Of a stretch of 64,000 nucleotides of DNA, positions 46,617 to 57,271 are shown in pieces. A program made the translations under genes and the position numbers. The notes under the pieces were generated by a model, which had not been told where the DNA came from, searched no databases, and saw nothing but the letters and a program-made list of their open reading frames with translations. Position 1 is the first letter of the stretch. Every line of letters starts with the position of its first letter. This stretch comes from Paragyromitra xinjiangensis (lineage: Eukaryota > Ascomycota > Pezizomycetes > Pezizales > Discinaceae): positions 930,001 to 994,000 of the forward strand of contig JBCAMK010000016.1 in the NCBI GenBank assembly GCA_038503065.1, written 5' to 3'.

Positions 46617-48983
46617 CTAACTCCCAAACGCCAGTTTCTTCTGTCCCTTCTCCATCCCAACTCCCTTTTTCGATCCCTTCCCACCACTTCCGCTTCCTTT
46701 CTTTGTTGCAATGCCCTTCTTGCTTCCCGTCGCTGGGGGTAGAGATGCCGCTGCCGCGATCCGCTCCCTCGCTGCGACCCTGTCCTCATCCGCTAATGCT
46801 TTTGCGAAATGCCAATCTTCGTGCTCCTCTTGATCTTGAATTGCGATTTTAACGTCACACTGAGAACATGTGTATGTGTAGTGGCTCAATAGACCATCAA
46901 CAGGAAGATCAATAGGTTGGGCTTCGCTGTCCAGTACAACACCTTCTGGTATATTAGTAGAGCCTCCTTCAATTTCTATTATATCTCCATCTTGTTCTTG
47001 ATGATCTTCCAATTCCAGAGCGTCGGGATCCTCGGCTTCTAGATCATCTAATTCTTTTCGAAAGAACCTCCCAATTCCTCCGTCTACCCTTCTCCTTTTC
47101 GCCCCTCTGTCTTCCTCCTGTTGAGCTTCTGCCCGCTCTTTGTTAGCTACCTTAGCCAGATCTCCCTTAATAAAAAAACTCGCAATCCCCATATTCCCTG
47201 TCTCTCGGTCCTCAAACCCAGCTACTTGCAAACTCAACATCACGCAGGGATAAGCTTTCCCTTCCGATTCAACTCCTTTCAACAGCCCTTCCGCGAGTGA
47301 CATCAAAATGTCTTTAGTCAGTGGTCGACCCAACGGGATCGGAACCTGCCGCGTCTTACTACCTCCCCCAGTAGGCCTATGTGATATCGTCATAGTTTTA
47401 GGCCTTCTTTTACCCTCCATGACACCTTCATCCTCTAGCCTTGAGTAAATGTCCGATATGAAGATAAGAAGCCATTTGTGAGCTTGGTCAAATGTGTTAA
47501 TGGTTGGTCTGAAGGATTTTGCAGATAGCATAGACTTTATCTGGGTTCGTGGGTTTACTTCTGACTTATCGATTCCGCGAATGACGTTGTAGACCCATGT
47601 TGCAGCGTCGTCGTCAAGTTTCGATTGGAGTTGGTGGAGAGGGATATCCAGAAGATCTATTAGCTGCTCAGTGTTGAAACTTTCGGTGATCTGGGTTCCG
47701 AATTTACCGCCAAGATTCCGGACTTTTCGAAGCTGTTAGGATTTAATATGACGGAGGGGAGTAGTAAACTTACGTTTTGTGAATTTGAAGGTATTTAGAA
47801 ACCTCTGGACAGCCCCGCTACGGACTACAGTCTACAGCGGTTGTTAATATAACCAGTTATTGGGATAAAATGAAAAGACCACCCTACCTGTTGGTTGGGC
47901 TTTTTGTACCCACTACCCAATTTCGCCAACATCTTGTTCTGGGCCACTCCAGCTGAACATGTATATCCCAGCTTCTTCTTCACTTCTCCCCTAACTTCAT
48001 TCACAATCTCTGCTGCGATCGCCATCCCAACATCATCCCAGTCAACAGTCTCATCACATTCCTCTCCAAGCTCCAGAAGGTGAGATCCTCCCCAATCCAA
48101 CTTCACTTCCTGTGGCGGTAACGGGAGATTTTCCGTAGGGTCACTATATGGTGGTGGTAAAGTAAGGTTAGGATAACGTGTGAGAAGGCGCTCATGAATC
48201 ATTACCGAAAGGTCGAGGAATGATTCATCTATGGAGGCCTTCTCAACTCGTGGGCAGGCATCTCTGAATATCGAAAGGATCTTTTTGGACTCGTTTCTGT
48301 AGGGGTCTAGGCAGGCTTTGCACGAGGCTATGTTTGGTCTCTCTCGGTACGCCCAATGTGTATCGCCTTCTTGCCATGTTGCGACCTATCGACGGACAGA
48401 TGTCAGAATGTTTGTAGGATCAAAGAATTCATGAAGGGGCAGGGTAGTAGTACATGAACTAGTTTAAGATTTGAACACATCTTCAAGGCGTCCGCAGCAG
48501 TTGACTATATCATGGTACACCCAAGTAAGCATGATGCAAGAAATGATAAGGGTTCGAGAAAGACCATACATGACGACCAACACCAAATTCTCGAGCTGGA
48601 TAATTTACAGCAATAAGACCTATGCAATGTCAATTGCATGCGCTTATCGTATGGATTAAGAATAATATCCCACTTTGCCATTGTTGAACCGCTAATGGTT
48701 CACCTTCGTCCAAACCCAGCCTCCTCACTTCGCATTGCGCCTACAAACTCAGCTCCGTTCTGAACACCCCTTCCCCAGGCGAAAACTCACGTAGAACGCA
48801 TCAAGATCTCTATGCTATCGGTTAGCCCACAATTCAGGCCTCAGGACATCAAGGGATGTCTCACATATGGGCTATAACGCGCAAGGGAGTATCAGTTGAG
48901 TACTTCGATAACTGTGAAAGCTGTCTATACGTGTATCTTGACCTTCTCGGGAGGTGCGATGGTTGCGACACGGAATCTGCCAT
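46617..48983 (-). CDS. RAD30: DNA polymerase eta (Y-family, translesion)
   Basis: Eight exons on minus: 48865-48983, 48791-48809, 48674-48740, 48570-48619, 48454-48504, 47888-48385, 47774-47831 and 46617-47722; 1968 nt, 655 residues. Catalytic motifs are RVIAHIDLDAFYAQCE (Asp41, Asp43) and EKASIDESFLDLS (Asp155, Glu156). Also seen are AVQQWQSLIAVNYPAREFGVGRH in the fingers, GYTCSAGVAQNKMLAKLGSG in the palm, LRNLGGKFG in the thumb and SMLSAKSF in the little finger. A C-terminal UBZ zinc finger (CSQC then HEDWH; Cys573, Cys576, His588, His592) binds ubiquitinated PCNA. The enzyme bypasses UV dimers. The last acceptor is GAAAAG, since the nearer CAG breaks the frame. An in-frame ATG at 49055 would add 24 residues. 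Confidence 0.95.
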
Positions 48984-49518
48984 GATTCGTCGTAATGGCA
49001 CGCAATGTGGGGAGACTGAGGGAGACGCGATGGATGACGCGTTGATTAACGCCAAGGCATTCTACGTAGGGCAGACAAGAAAGTGCGCAACTCTCAGGAC
49101 CCGAGATTATTTATCAAAAGCCATGAAACAAAGTCATCAATGCGATCTTGATATGCAGGTCCCCAAACCCATTGCGAATACATGAAGGTGCATTTGTGAA
49201 CACACAGTTTCAAAGACCACAGCGACATGTGGTACCAGTTCACTATAACCGAAACTTCACACACACAGGAATATGTGCCTCGAACACATCTTGTAACAGA
49301 TATCTTGAGATTGTTCGTCGTAAATGAGAATACTACTGCTACTACTACTTGAGATTATTTATCGTTCAATGAGTGACAACTGGTGATCGGAACTATGTGT
49401 GTAGTGCCAAGCCCACATGATCTCTCCCAACTGTACTAGGTTTACGTTTCAAAACATGCCACTCTCTGAGCTTGGGATATCAGACTTCTAGCCGAAGACA
49501 TTCACCGTGCCGTACCAT
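48984..49518. promoter_or_regulatory. divergent intergenic region, Pol eta / Atg10
   Basis: About 535 bp between the start codons of two genes transcribed away from each other, so both promoters must lie here. No clear TATA box was seen. A frame on plus (48856-49185) overlaps Pol eta exon 1 in antisense and is not supported. Confidence 0.5.
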
Positions 49519-50258
49519 ATGCCAGAGTTAGAAGGCTTTCCTTTCCTTAACTCCACTGAGTTCGAGCAGGCATGTAAATCATTTGTTCGGCGGTTTTCTG
49601 CATCTTCCGTTGAAGCTACGTTAAGAGATGAGGTTTATATCCTTCATGAATAGCTATAGCTGAAGTTCTAATCGTTCTGTCAGAATGGATCTTGCTTTCT
49701 CGTGATAAAAAAGCCTCTTGCATCATCAAAAACTCTCCACCTAAGTTCCTCCGAAACCAAACTTGACGAAGACTCAGATGAGGGAGAGGAAGATAACGAT
49801 GAGGTGTGTCCATTCTAATTCTCTTCCATAGCACATGCTCATTCCCAACCATTCAGGAGGCTCTCCTGACAAAGCCAAAAAGGAACACTCCCAACGCTAT
49901 GGTAGAGTACCATATTCTCCTCTCACCCAGCTACCAAGTCCCCGTTCTCTACTTCCAGATAATCTCCCGACTTTCAGGTCTACCTCTGCCGGTATCGTTA
50001 TCAGATGTATACACTATGCTCGTCTCCGTTCAATCCAGGACGGCTATTGAGACTGTGGGCGTGATGGGAGGAGTTTCACAGGGCGATCACCCGGTTCTTG
50101 GACTGCCTTTCTACTTTGTTCACCCGTGTAATACGGCGGATGCAATGAGGGAGTGGGAGGGTGAGAAGAAACTAGGACCAGAAGGATATTTGGTAATCTG
50201 GATGGGGATTGTTGGTGGGGTTGTGGGGTTGTTTATGCCGGAGGATGCGATCAGGTGA
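49519..50258 (+). CDS. ATG10: autophagy E2-like enzyme Atg10
   Basis: Three exons, 49519-49632, 49684-49803 and 49857-50258; 211 residues. The start MPELEGFPFLNSTEFEQAC resembles other fungal Atg10 N-termini. An acidic linker (DEDSDEGEEDND) precedes the core VEYHILLSPSYQVPVLYFQ. Then come GVSQGDHPVLGLPFYFVHPC with the HPC catalytic Cys169, and a GYLVIWMGIVGGVVGLF strand-helix. Atg10 takes Atg12 from Atg7 and conjugates it to Atg5, a step needed for autophagosome growth. The C-terminus ends soon after the core, as is usual. Confidence 0.92.
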
Positions 50259-53200
50259 GGAGTTGTTAGGCAGTCAGAGACTGCATCAAAACACTGCTCC
50301 GAAACCATTCATTCTCAAACTCATACAAGAACAAACTTCATTAATATTCATGAAATTTCCCCGCATCATAGAAATCACTCGGTAGTTAGTGCAGGTTCGG
50401 GATTAATTATGTTTGGGATTATTTGGACCTGAAGCCAGGAGTCAGTCGCGGGATAGATAAGGATTGAATTCCTATCATCCACCTGAGGTGAGACGTACTC
50501 GCATTGTGATCGGAGATTCCGGATTTAACAGATTATCCGAGTAAATACGGTAGGTGTTCGATCATTGTGTTCGATCATTGCGCATTCAAAGTACCAAAAA
50601 AAACAGTGGAGTATGAACGGGCGTATCAAAGGAGCTGGAATTAGAGATCTAGCCAACTGGTGGTTCGACCAAGGAAGGCTATTTTTTGGTACATATAACT
50701 TAAGAACTGGCCGGGACATAGGCCGGCGGGGAGCGAACTCTAACAAAGTGCGCGCAGTCTTATCTATGGGCTTGGTGGCGATACAGCATAGAAATATTCT
50801 GCTGGCAGTCTCTCATTTAAGGCTCAGGTGGCAGCCAGTCATAAACGCCATAAGCGCCTAATAGCCCCCGAATCAAAACGCAAGCCTTCCCTCATTGAGA
50901 AGATACAATTTCCTTAATCTCCTATCCACCGAAACCCATTCTGCAGACCGCCCCTTTTATGCGTACGAGGCGTTCAAACCAGGGCTGGTCTCAGACAGCA
51001 CCCTACGGATGGTGCTCCTGAAATTTTTCGATACGGAAGACACCCGCTTGGCTCGGGAGGTTGTCATCCCGCAACCAGTTGGTTCTCGGCCGATAATTCG
51101 ATTCCGCACCAGTACCATATTCTCGGGTCGTTGTGTGCCATGATTTACCTGAGATCTAACACGACTAACGAGAAACTCGTATTTTCTTCCGTGTCGCGGC
51201 TTCGTTGAGTCGTTGAGTCATTGAGTCATTGAGATCTTTTTCGGGGTGCCGGTCCTATCATCCAAAGTAGTTACTTCTTCATTTGTCCGGTTGCTTTTCT
51301 GCTTCGTTAGAATTCTACAGTAGCGAGAGAGCTATTTATGTGAAATATTTGGTGTGGAATATTTGATCGACATCGCGATGTCATAGATTTTACGGTGACC
51401 TTCTTGAAGCTTCTTTTCCTTCAGGATCGAGGCACTTGAAGGATTCACATGCCGCCACTTGGCGAACCAATCATCAAAAACAAGCAACCGTTCAGAATAG
51501 CCGAGAACCAGGGTCAAGTAAATCTTAAAAGGCAGATTAGATCCGGTGAAGCCCTAGATTATCACTCTTGGCAGGCAAGAAAAGGCGCGGCACAAGAGAA
51601 GAAATTGGTTCGATCAAAATATAAAAAAAAAGCAACGGTGATCGCTGTTCAGCGTCGGTGGTCTGCGATAGTAGAGGTCTGATCTTGTAGCTAAAGAAAT
51701 GATACAAAAATCGTAGGGATTATGCCATTTCCCCCTGACCAACCCCTCTATTCGCAACATATAAGCTTACTATTCAAAGCACCACATGTAATGTGTGAAA
51801 ACACGATAGTTCGGAGGTTAATCTGATAAGGCACGCGGATGCGAGTAAGCATGGTGGGGAGGCTAATTTCCATTTGCGGCCCTGCGGTCATGAGTCTGGA
51901 CTTGACCGTGCGGCTATGGCTACGGACATGTTCACGGACATGTCTACGGACATTCTTAGTAGATGACAAGGTCAAATGACCCAAGCCAATTTCCGTTTCC
52001 TGATTGTTGGATGCAGCAGAGTTCTAAGCCACAGGTGCCAACAGTCGAGGTGACGAAAGAAAGACGTTGATGTCGGCCGGCATCGCCGTGACGGGTCAAA
52101 ACGGAGAGCGGGCTTTGTTTTTTCTTTATTTCTTTCCCTTTCTCGCCGATGTGCCTGGCGGGCTGGCGGGCTGGCGGTTGTTATGACTACAGTCTATAGG
52201 CAAAGGATCGAAGACTAGAGATGGGGGTTTCTAGGAGGGCAGTAGGGCTATGGCCGGCCAAGCTCCGTTCGTGAATCTTGTTGCTGTGCCAATTGATTGC
52301 ATGCGTCAACACCACTCACCTCATCTATGAGTCAACCATGTAGAGTGCCCAAGCCTTTCTCGAAGTGCATTACACGTTTTTCCCTCCTTTTGGGGGGATC
52401 AAGTAAAATAGTAGTGATGCAAGGGATGCAGCCATTACCTGCGTTTTGCCTTCTTTGTGACTTCTTCTCGGGTGAGTTTCTCCATTTCCTTTGTTCCGGC
52501 TGTGCTATACGATAGCTCATGATGTGTATCCGGAGTTCCGTGGTAGTTTTAGTGGGTACGACACGAATGCTTGTCAAATTTAGGGGCGAGCTTGAATTTC
52601 GTTTTGCAAATAACCTTTAAAAATAAGGTAGTTTTTTAAGTTTGTTTAGAGGGCCTTGGCTTGCATTGGGGGGTGGATGGGAGAGGCGTTCTTCCAGATT
52701 TCCGGTCGACAGGGGCCGGAAGAATTTTTTCCGTGATAACCTCGTAAAACATCAGTTATGAACTGTCTCGCCCCCCCTAGGGAATACGCGTAGTCGACAG
52801 AACCGGGTCGGCACTAGGCACTTCCGGAGTCTCAGTTGGGCTCGATTGGGCAATTATGTGCTAAGCTGCGGAACGTCTTTCGACCGACAGGAAGCTTGGA
52901 AGGTTCTGAACCATGTGGTTGGGCTGGGAGGGGTATGAAGAGACTAGGGTTTGACGGTTGGAGAAATGTTTGTCCCACCTTCTCGCTTAGCTAGCCATCG
53001 TAAGGAGTTTAGTAGGCGGTTGCGAATACAGTCAACAAACCCTGTACTGTGTATCGTATCTCCCAAAGTGAGCTGGTAATCTAAACCAAAATATAGCCAA
53101 AAAAAAAAAAACAAGCGCGGTCCAAGGGTCAAGGGTCAGCCAGGCAAGATCTGTGAGGCCGTGGCTTGTCCGTGGGGCCTCTGTGCAATGTCCCCCCAAA

Positions 53201-53418
53201 TGAATAAATATCTGTCTTGCCCCTTCTATTGTATTCTTGTTTGCATAACATAACATAACCAGTACTTTGCGTCATTCATTCATTACAGCGAGCAGCAATT
53301 GTTTGCTTCCATCTCATCACATCAAGAATCTTCTAGCATCACCATCACATATTATTTATCCGGCTCGTGATACTAAGTCAGTGATACGGCTCACCACAGT
53401 AGCAACCACGATTCAGTA
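50259..53418. other. 3.2-kb intergenic tract with short tandem repeats
   Basis: No supported gene. Tandem repeats: TTGAGTCAT-type units at 51203-51233, ACGGACATGT-type units at about 51920-51952, and GGCGGGCT units at about 52157-52177. An A13 run lies at about 53099-53112. Small open frames (50565-50861, 50895-51143, 51449-51682) have no features. The last 150 bases are the leader of the MFS gene. Confidence 0.5.
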
Positions 53419-55438
53419 ATGACTGAATATTCCTCTGGTTTGGACGCCCCTCAGCCAAACCTCAAGAAGAATCACTCATCTGCCACCATGGCTACGGATA
53501 CTTCAACTCTCGCTCTCAGCGTTGTGGATAATTTGAACGAGAAGAGCCTCGGTTCCGAATCAGCATCACGAGCAGTTTCACCCATCGATATAGAGAGCGA
53601 AAAGATTGCTGCAGCTGAGGGTGAAGCTGATGTGAAGTCAAATGGCAGCGACAGCGGCGAGTATACAGAAGATGGTGCTACTTATCCAGGACCACTTGCA
53701 TTAGGATTGATCACCATGGCTTTGAGCTTGGCGGTGTTTCTTGTGGCATTGGTGAGTTTTTGTTGTCTCACACCTTAGCGACTCGGAATGTCGCCTTCTC
53801 AATGAGCTCAAAATAACTAACCTTTCGGGCAATAGGATCAAACGATTATCGCCACAGCAATTCCTAAGATCACCGATCAATTCGGTGCACTGGACGATGT
53901 CGGTTGGTATGGGTCTGGCTACATGTTGACGGTTAGTTGATTCCTCACGTTTCCCACGTGGCGCTGGTCTCACAGTTCTGAATACTAAGAAATGGAGGAT
54001 GCTAATTAAATTTTACAGATGTGTTCCTTCCAATTGATCTACGGCAAAATCTACTCTTTCTACAGCTTGAAATGGGTCTTCCTCGGCGCGATCAGCATTT
54101 TCGAACTTGGTTCCCTCATCTGTGGTGTTGCTCCAACCTCTGAAGCACTCATCGTTGGTCGTGCTATCGCTGGATTGGGTTGTGCCGGTATCTTCTCTGG
54201 CGCTCTGATCATTCTCGCTCACTCGGTTCCGCTGCGAAAACGCTCGATGTACATGGGTCTCATCGGTGGCATGTACGGAATTGCCAGTGTCGCTGGACCA
54301 CTTATGGGAGGTGCGTTTACAGATCATGCGACCTGGAGATGGTGTTTCTACATCAATCTTCCAATTGGTGCCGTGGCTATTATTATCATTGTCATCTTCT
54401 TCACCCCACCAAAACGCACCAAGGCCGACAGGATCAGCGGTATCGATAAATTCAAGGAACTAGATCTTGCTGGCACTTCTGTTCTCCTTCCTGGCATCGT
54501 TTCCCTCCTCCTGGCGCTTCAGTGGGGTGGATCTAAGTATACGTGGGGTTCACCAACTATCATCGGTCTCCTTGTCTGCGCAGCAGTTCTCCTCATTGCG
54601 TTTGTTGGTATTCAGTTCTGGCGCGACGAGAAGGCAACTATTCCACCTCGTATCCTCAAGCAACGCTCTATCGCCTTTGGTTCCATCGTTGCCTTATCTA
54701 TTGGTTCCTGCTTCATGTTGTTGGTGTTTTATCTCCCGATTTGGTTCCAGGCCATCAAGGGTGTCACCGCAACCCAGTCCGGAATTCGCAATCTCCCGTT
54801 GATTCTTGGAGTTACCATTTTCTCCATCATGGGTGGTATCGGTGTCACTGTTATTGGATATTACACTCCGTTCATGATCATCGGTGCTGCGTTTGCTGCT
54901 GTTGGTGCGGGTCTTCTGACGACGTTTGAGGTTGATACTGGCTCTGGTATGTGGATTGGATATCAGGCTCTCTGTGGTGCTGGTATTGGTCTCGTCATGC
55001 AACAGCCTATGATCGCCGCGCAGACAGTGCTTAAGCTCGAGGACGTCCCGACTGGAACTTCAACTATTATCTTTTTCCAGACTCTTGGTGGTGCCCTGTT
55101 TATCTCTGTGTAAGTTCTTCATTCATCCAGCTCTACTTCCCGACTTTCACTAACATCTTCATAGTGGCCAAAACGTCTTCACCAGCAAGCTCATCGAAGG
55201 TCTCAGTAACTCTCTCCCTGGCTTCGACCCCTCACTCGTTCTTTCAGCCGGTGCCACAAGTCTCCAGCACTTGTTCCCAGCAGACCAGCTACCAGCAATT
55301 ATTCAGGCGTACAACGACGCGTTGACACAATGCTTCTACCCCAGTGTTGCGATGGCTGCACTCGGATTCCTCGGATGTCTCGGCATGGAATGGGCGAGTG
55401 TCAAGGGAAAGAAGATTGAGATGGGAGCCGCCGCATAG
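53419..55438 (+). CDS. DHA2-family (14-TMS) MFS drug/H+ antiporter
   Basis: Four exons, 53419-53751, 53836-53931, 54019-55109 and 55165-55438; 597 residues. The 90-residue N-terminal tail is Ser/Glu-rich. TM1 ends with the DHA2 signature [17 protein letters not shown], then [13 protein letters not shown] and motif A region [15 protein letters not shown]-rich [20 protein letters not shown] and motif [19 protein letters not shown] follow, with [13 protein letters not shown] after it. The long C-terminal half ends with [12 protein letters not shown] and [13 protein letters not shown]. Members export toxins, azoles or the producer's own metabolites at the plasma membrane. No biosynthetic gene lies next to it, so a general export role is more likely than a cluster pump. 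A downstream Met at residue 24 is an alternative start. Confidence 0.94.
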
Positions 55439-56593
55439 ATGGTAGTTTCTGGGTATCAATGATAGAATTGTCTGGAAGGGTCTGTTTATAGGTGTTCTGG
55501 AGGCGTTTTATCGATTTTTTTTCGTTTCTCATTCGCGCATTTTCTAATACCGCTTCTATTCCATTTCTACTAATTCATAGAGACGTTTTTCTTACTGCGT
55601 GTGCATTGGGTGGGAATGGTACAGGAAAAAAACACTTCTTTATTAGTATTTCTTGTTTTGGGCTTGGGAATGAACGTCTCTACTCTACTCTAGTTTTTTC
55701 TCTCTCTGACACTTAGGTTTTTTCCTTTTATGTCTATGCCTCTCCACTATTTACGGTTGATGGTTTAAACGACTGTGGTTGTCTTTGTATATTATTTAAT
55801 CGTGTGTGGGAGGTGGGGATATATGGGAATGTATGAGTTTTGGGCCTATTTGCTGAAATGAATGGGTTTGAGAAGGCTGTGAGTTTGTTAATTGTGATAT
55901 TTACTTGGGTTATGGTCGTCGTTTCGGGAGTGGTGGTAGCCCGGTACGGCTTCTATCTCGGATCTGTGGAGAATTTCACCTTATTCTTTGCCAGTTGGAT
56001 ATTCCTATTTTTGTCGTCTAGATACTGGATGAACTGTTTAAACTATTTTGATTGAGTTGAATAGATAAGTTGGGTGGTTTTGATCTAAACAATTCACTAG
56101 CTATAGCTCCTTTGTGTAGGCACCTAACTAAAATAAACCATGGTTAAGGCATGATTAGGCTCGCCGTGGCGTCGATAAATATTTGTCGAGTGATTTTTTA
56201 TGACGGTTTCCTAACTGGCTTACGTTTGGTCGGGGCAGCGCCTACAGGGGTTAAATTATAGTTGAGAAAGCCGTGTTTGTGGCTCAGCCCCTACACTATC
56301 TTTAAGTTTTGTGTGACTAATAGTGTCTTATCTGGATAAATGGTCTCATTTTTGATAGGTACTATTTAGGTGAACTATTTAGATGTTGATATACTGCTAA
56401 CGAACTGAAAGCTCCGTACGAGTAGGAAGAACAACTTCCCGTTGAGAAATCAAAATATGTGTTAGGGAAGCTGAGTGAGGTCGATGATATCTGCTGCATG
56501 TAATTTTTTTCTAAATCAATATCTGAAAAATACAATTCTACGACCAACGCAAATCAGTATACATCAGCGGGAAATAAAGTAGTGGGATAGAAC
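55439..56593. other. 3' flank of DHA2 gene and intergenic
   Basis: T-rich 3' region (55490-55760). A 71-codon frame at 55840-56055 is hydrophobic but unsupported. Confidence 0.45.
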
Positions 56594-57271
56594 TCACCCA
56601 GCCCGCTCTAGGTCCGGTCTCTTGAACATCTCCGGATCTACGTTCTTCGCTCCATTGACGATCATACCAACAGCTCTTCTCAGCGATGCCTCATAGTTAT
56701 CAACAATCTCTAAGGAGAGATCTTTCCGGCTGATTATTGAGTTTAAGAACCCGTAATTCTTCTCGTGGTGCTGCTGAGGTATATACGTATTCGACCTGAT
56801 AGTTCGCGGTGTCGTTGGCGACCACGCAACCAGTGGAACCTTTCCGTTCGTTGGTATTACAGGCGTAGGGTACCCATTCACAAGATGCGTATGGATAACC
56901 GCTGCACCTGGCCTGCGGGATGTAGACCACATCCCCATTCGAAATGGTGTTATCCCAAGGAAAGTTACGAGTATACGGTTGCACCCAATGTTGACCTTTG
57001 GGTTCGGGTTGCAGAATGGGATGACCGCAGCGCTCTCGGAAAGTATTTTATGTGCAAGTGCATAGTCAGCCCTCAAGAATGGACCGAAGCACTGCAATCG
57101 CGAAGTCTTGGGATCTAGGGATAATTGGTCTTCGGGAACTGGCGAAGAGGTATGGACAAAACCATCCCTTCTCGGAGGACATGGCGCCTTGTGTGGGTAC
57201 TGTGTCGCTGAAGTGAAGGTCGGCTTTGTTACCCAGAGCTTATGCCCAATTTTGCATTGTATCGTGAGCAT
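56594..57271 (-). CDS. doubtful or broken gene, cysteine-containing unknown protein
   Basis: Two overlapping minus frames both look protein-like. The longer frame runs across 57271-56594 and contains LQCFGPFLRADYALAHKILS upstream and KDLSLEIVDNYEASLRRAVG at its end. A second frame, 56984-56700, has RNFPWDNTISNGDVVYIPQ and CSGYPYASCEWVPYACNTN, which look more like a folded secreted domain than the same stretch of the first frame. Either a two-frameshift pseudogene or an intron arrangement I could not solve would explain this. A possible intron from GTCAAC (near 56995) to CCGCAG would join the frames in phase. The end GCTGG|GTGAGT may be a further donor. No family was recognised; boundaries are approximate. 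Confidence 0.35.
   Translation of the reverse strand: MLTIQCKIGHKLWVTKPTFTSATQYPHKAPCPPRRDGFVHTSSPVPEDQLSLDPKTSRLQCFGPFLRADYALAHKILSESAAVIPFCNPNPKVNIGCNRILVTFLGITPFRMGMWSTSRRPGAAVIHTHLVNGYPTPVIPTNGKVPLVAWSPTTPRTIRSNTYIPQQHHEKNYGFLNSIISRKDLSLEIVDNYEASLRRAVGMIVNGAKNVDPEMFKRPDLERAG

Noticed and set aside
48856..49185. 109-codon plus-strand frame
   Set aside because: Antisense to Pol eta exon 1, whose translation is strongly conserved.
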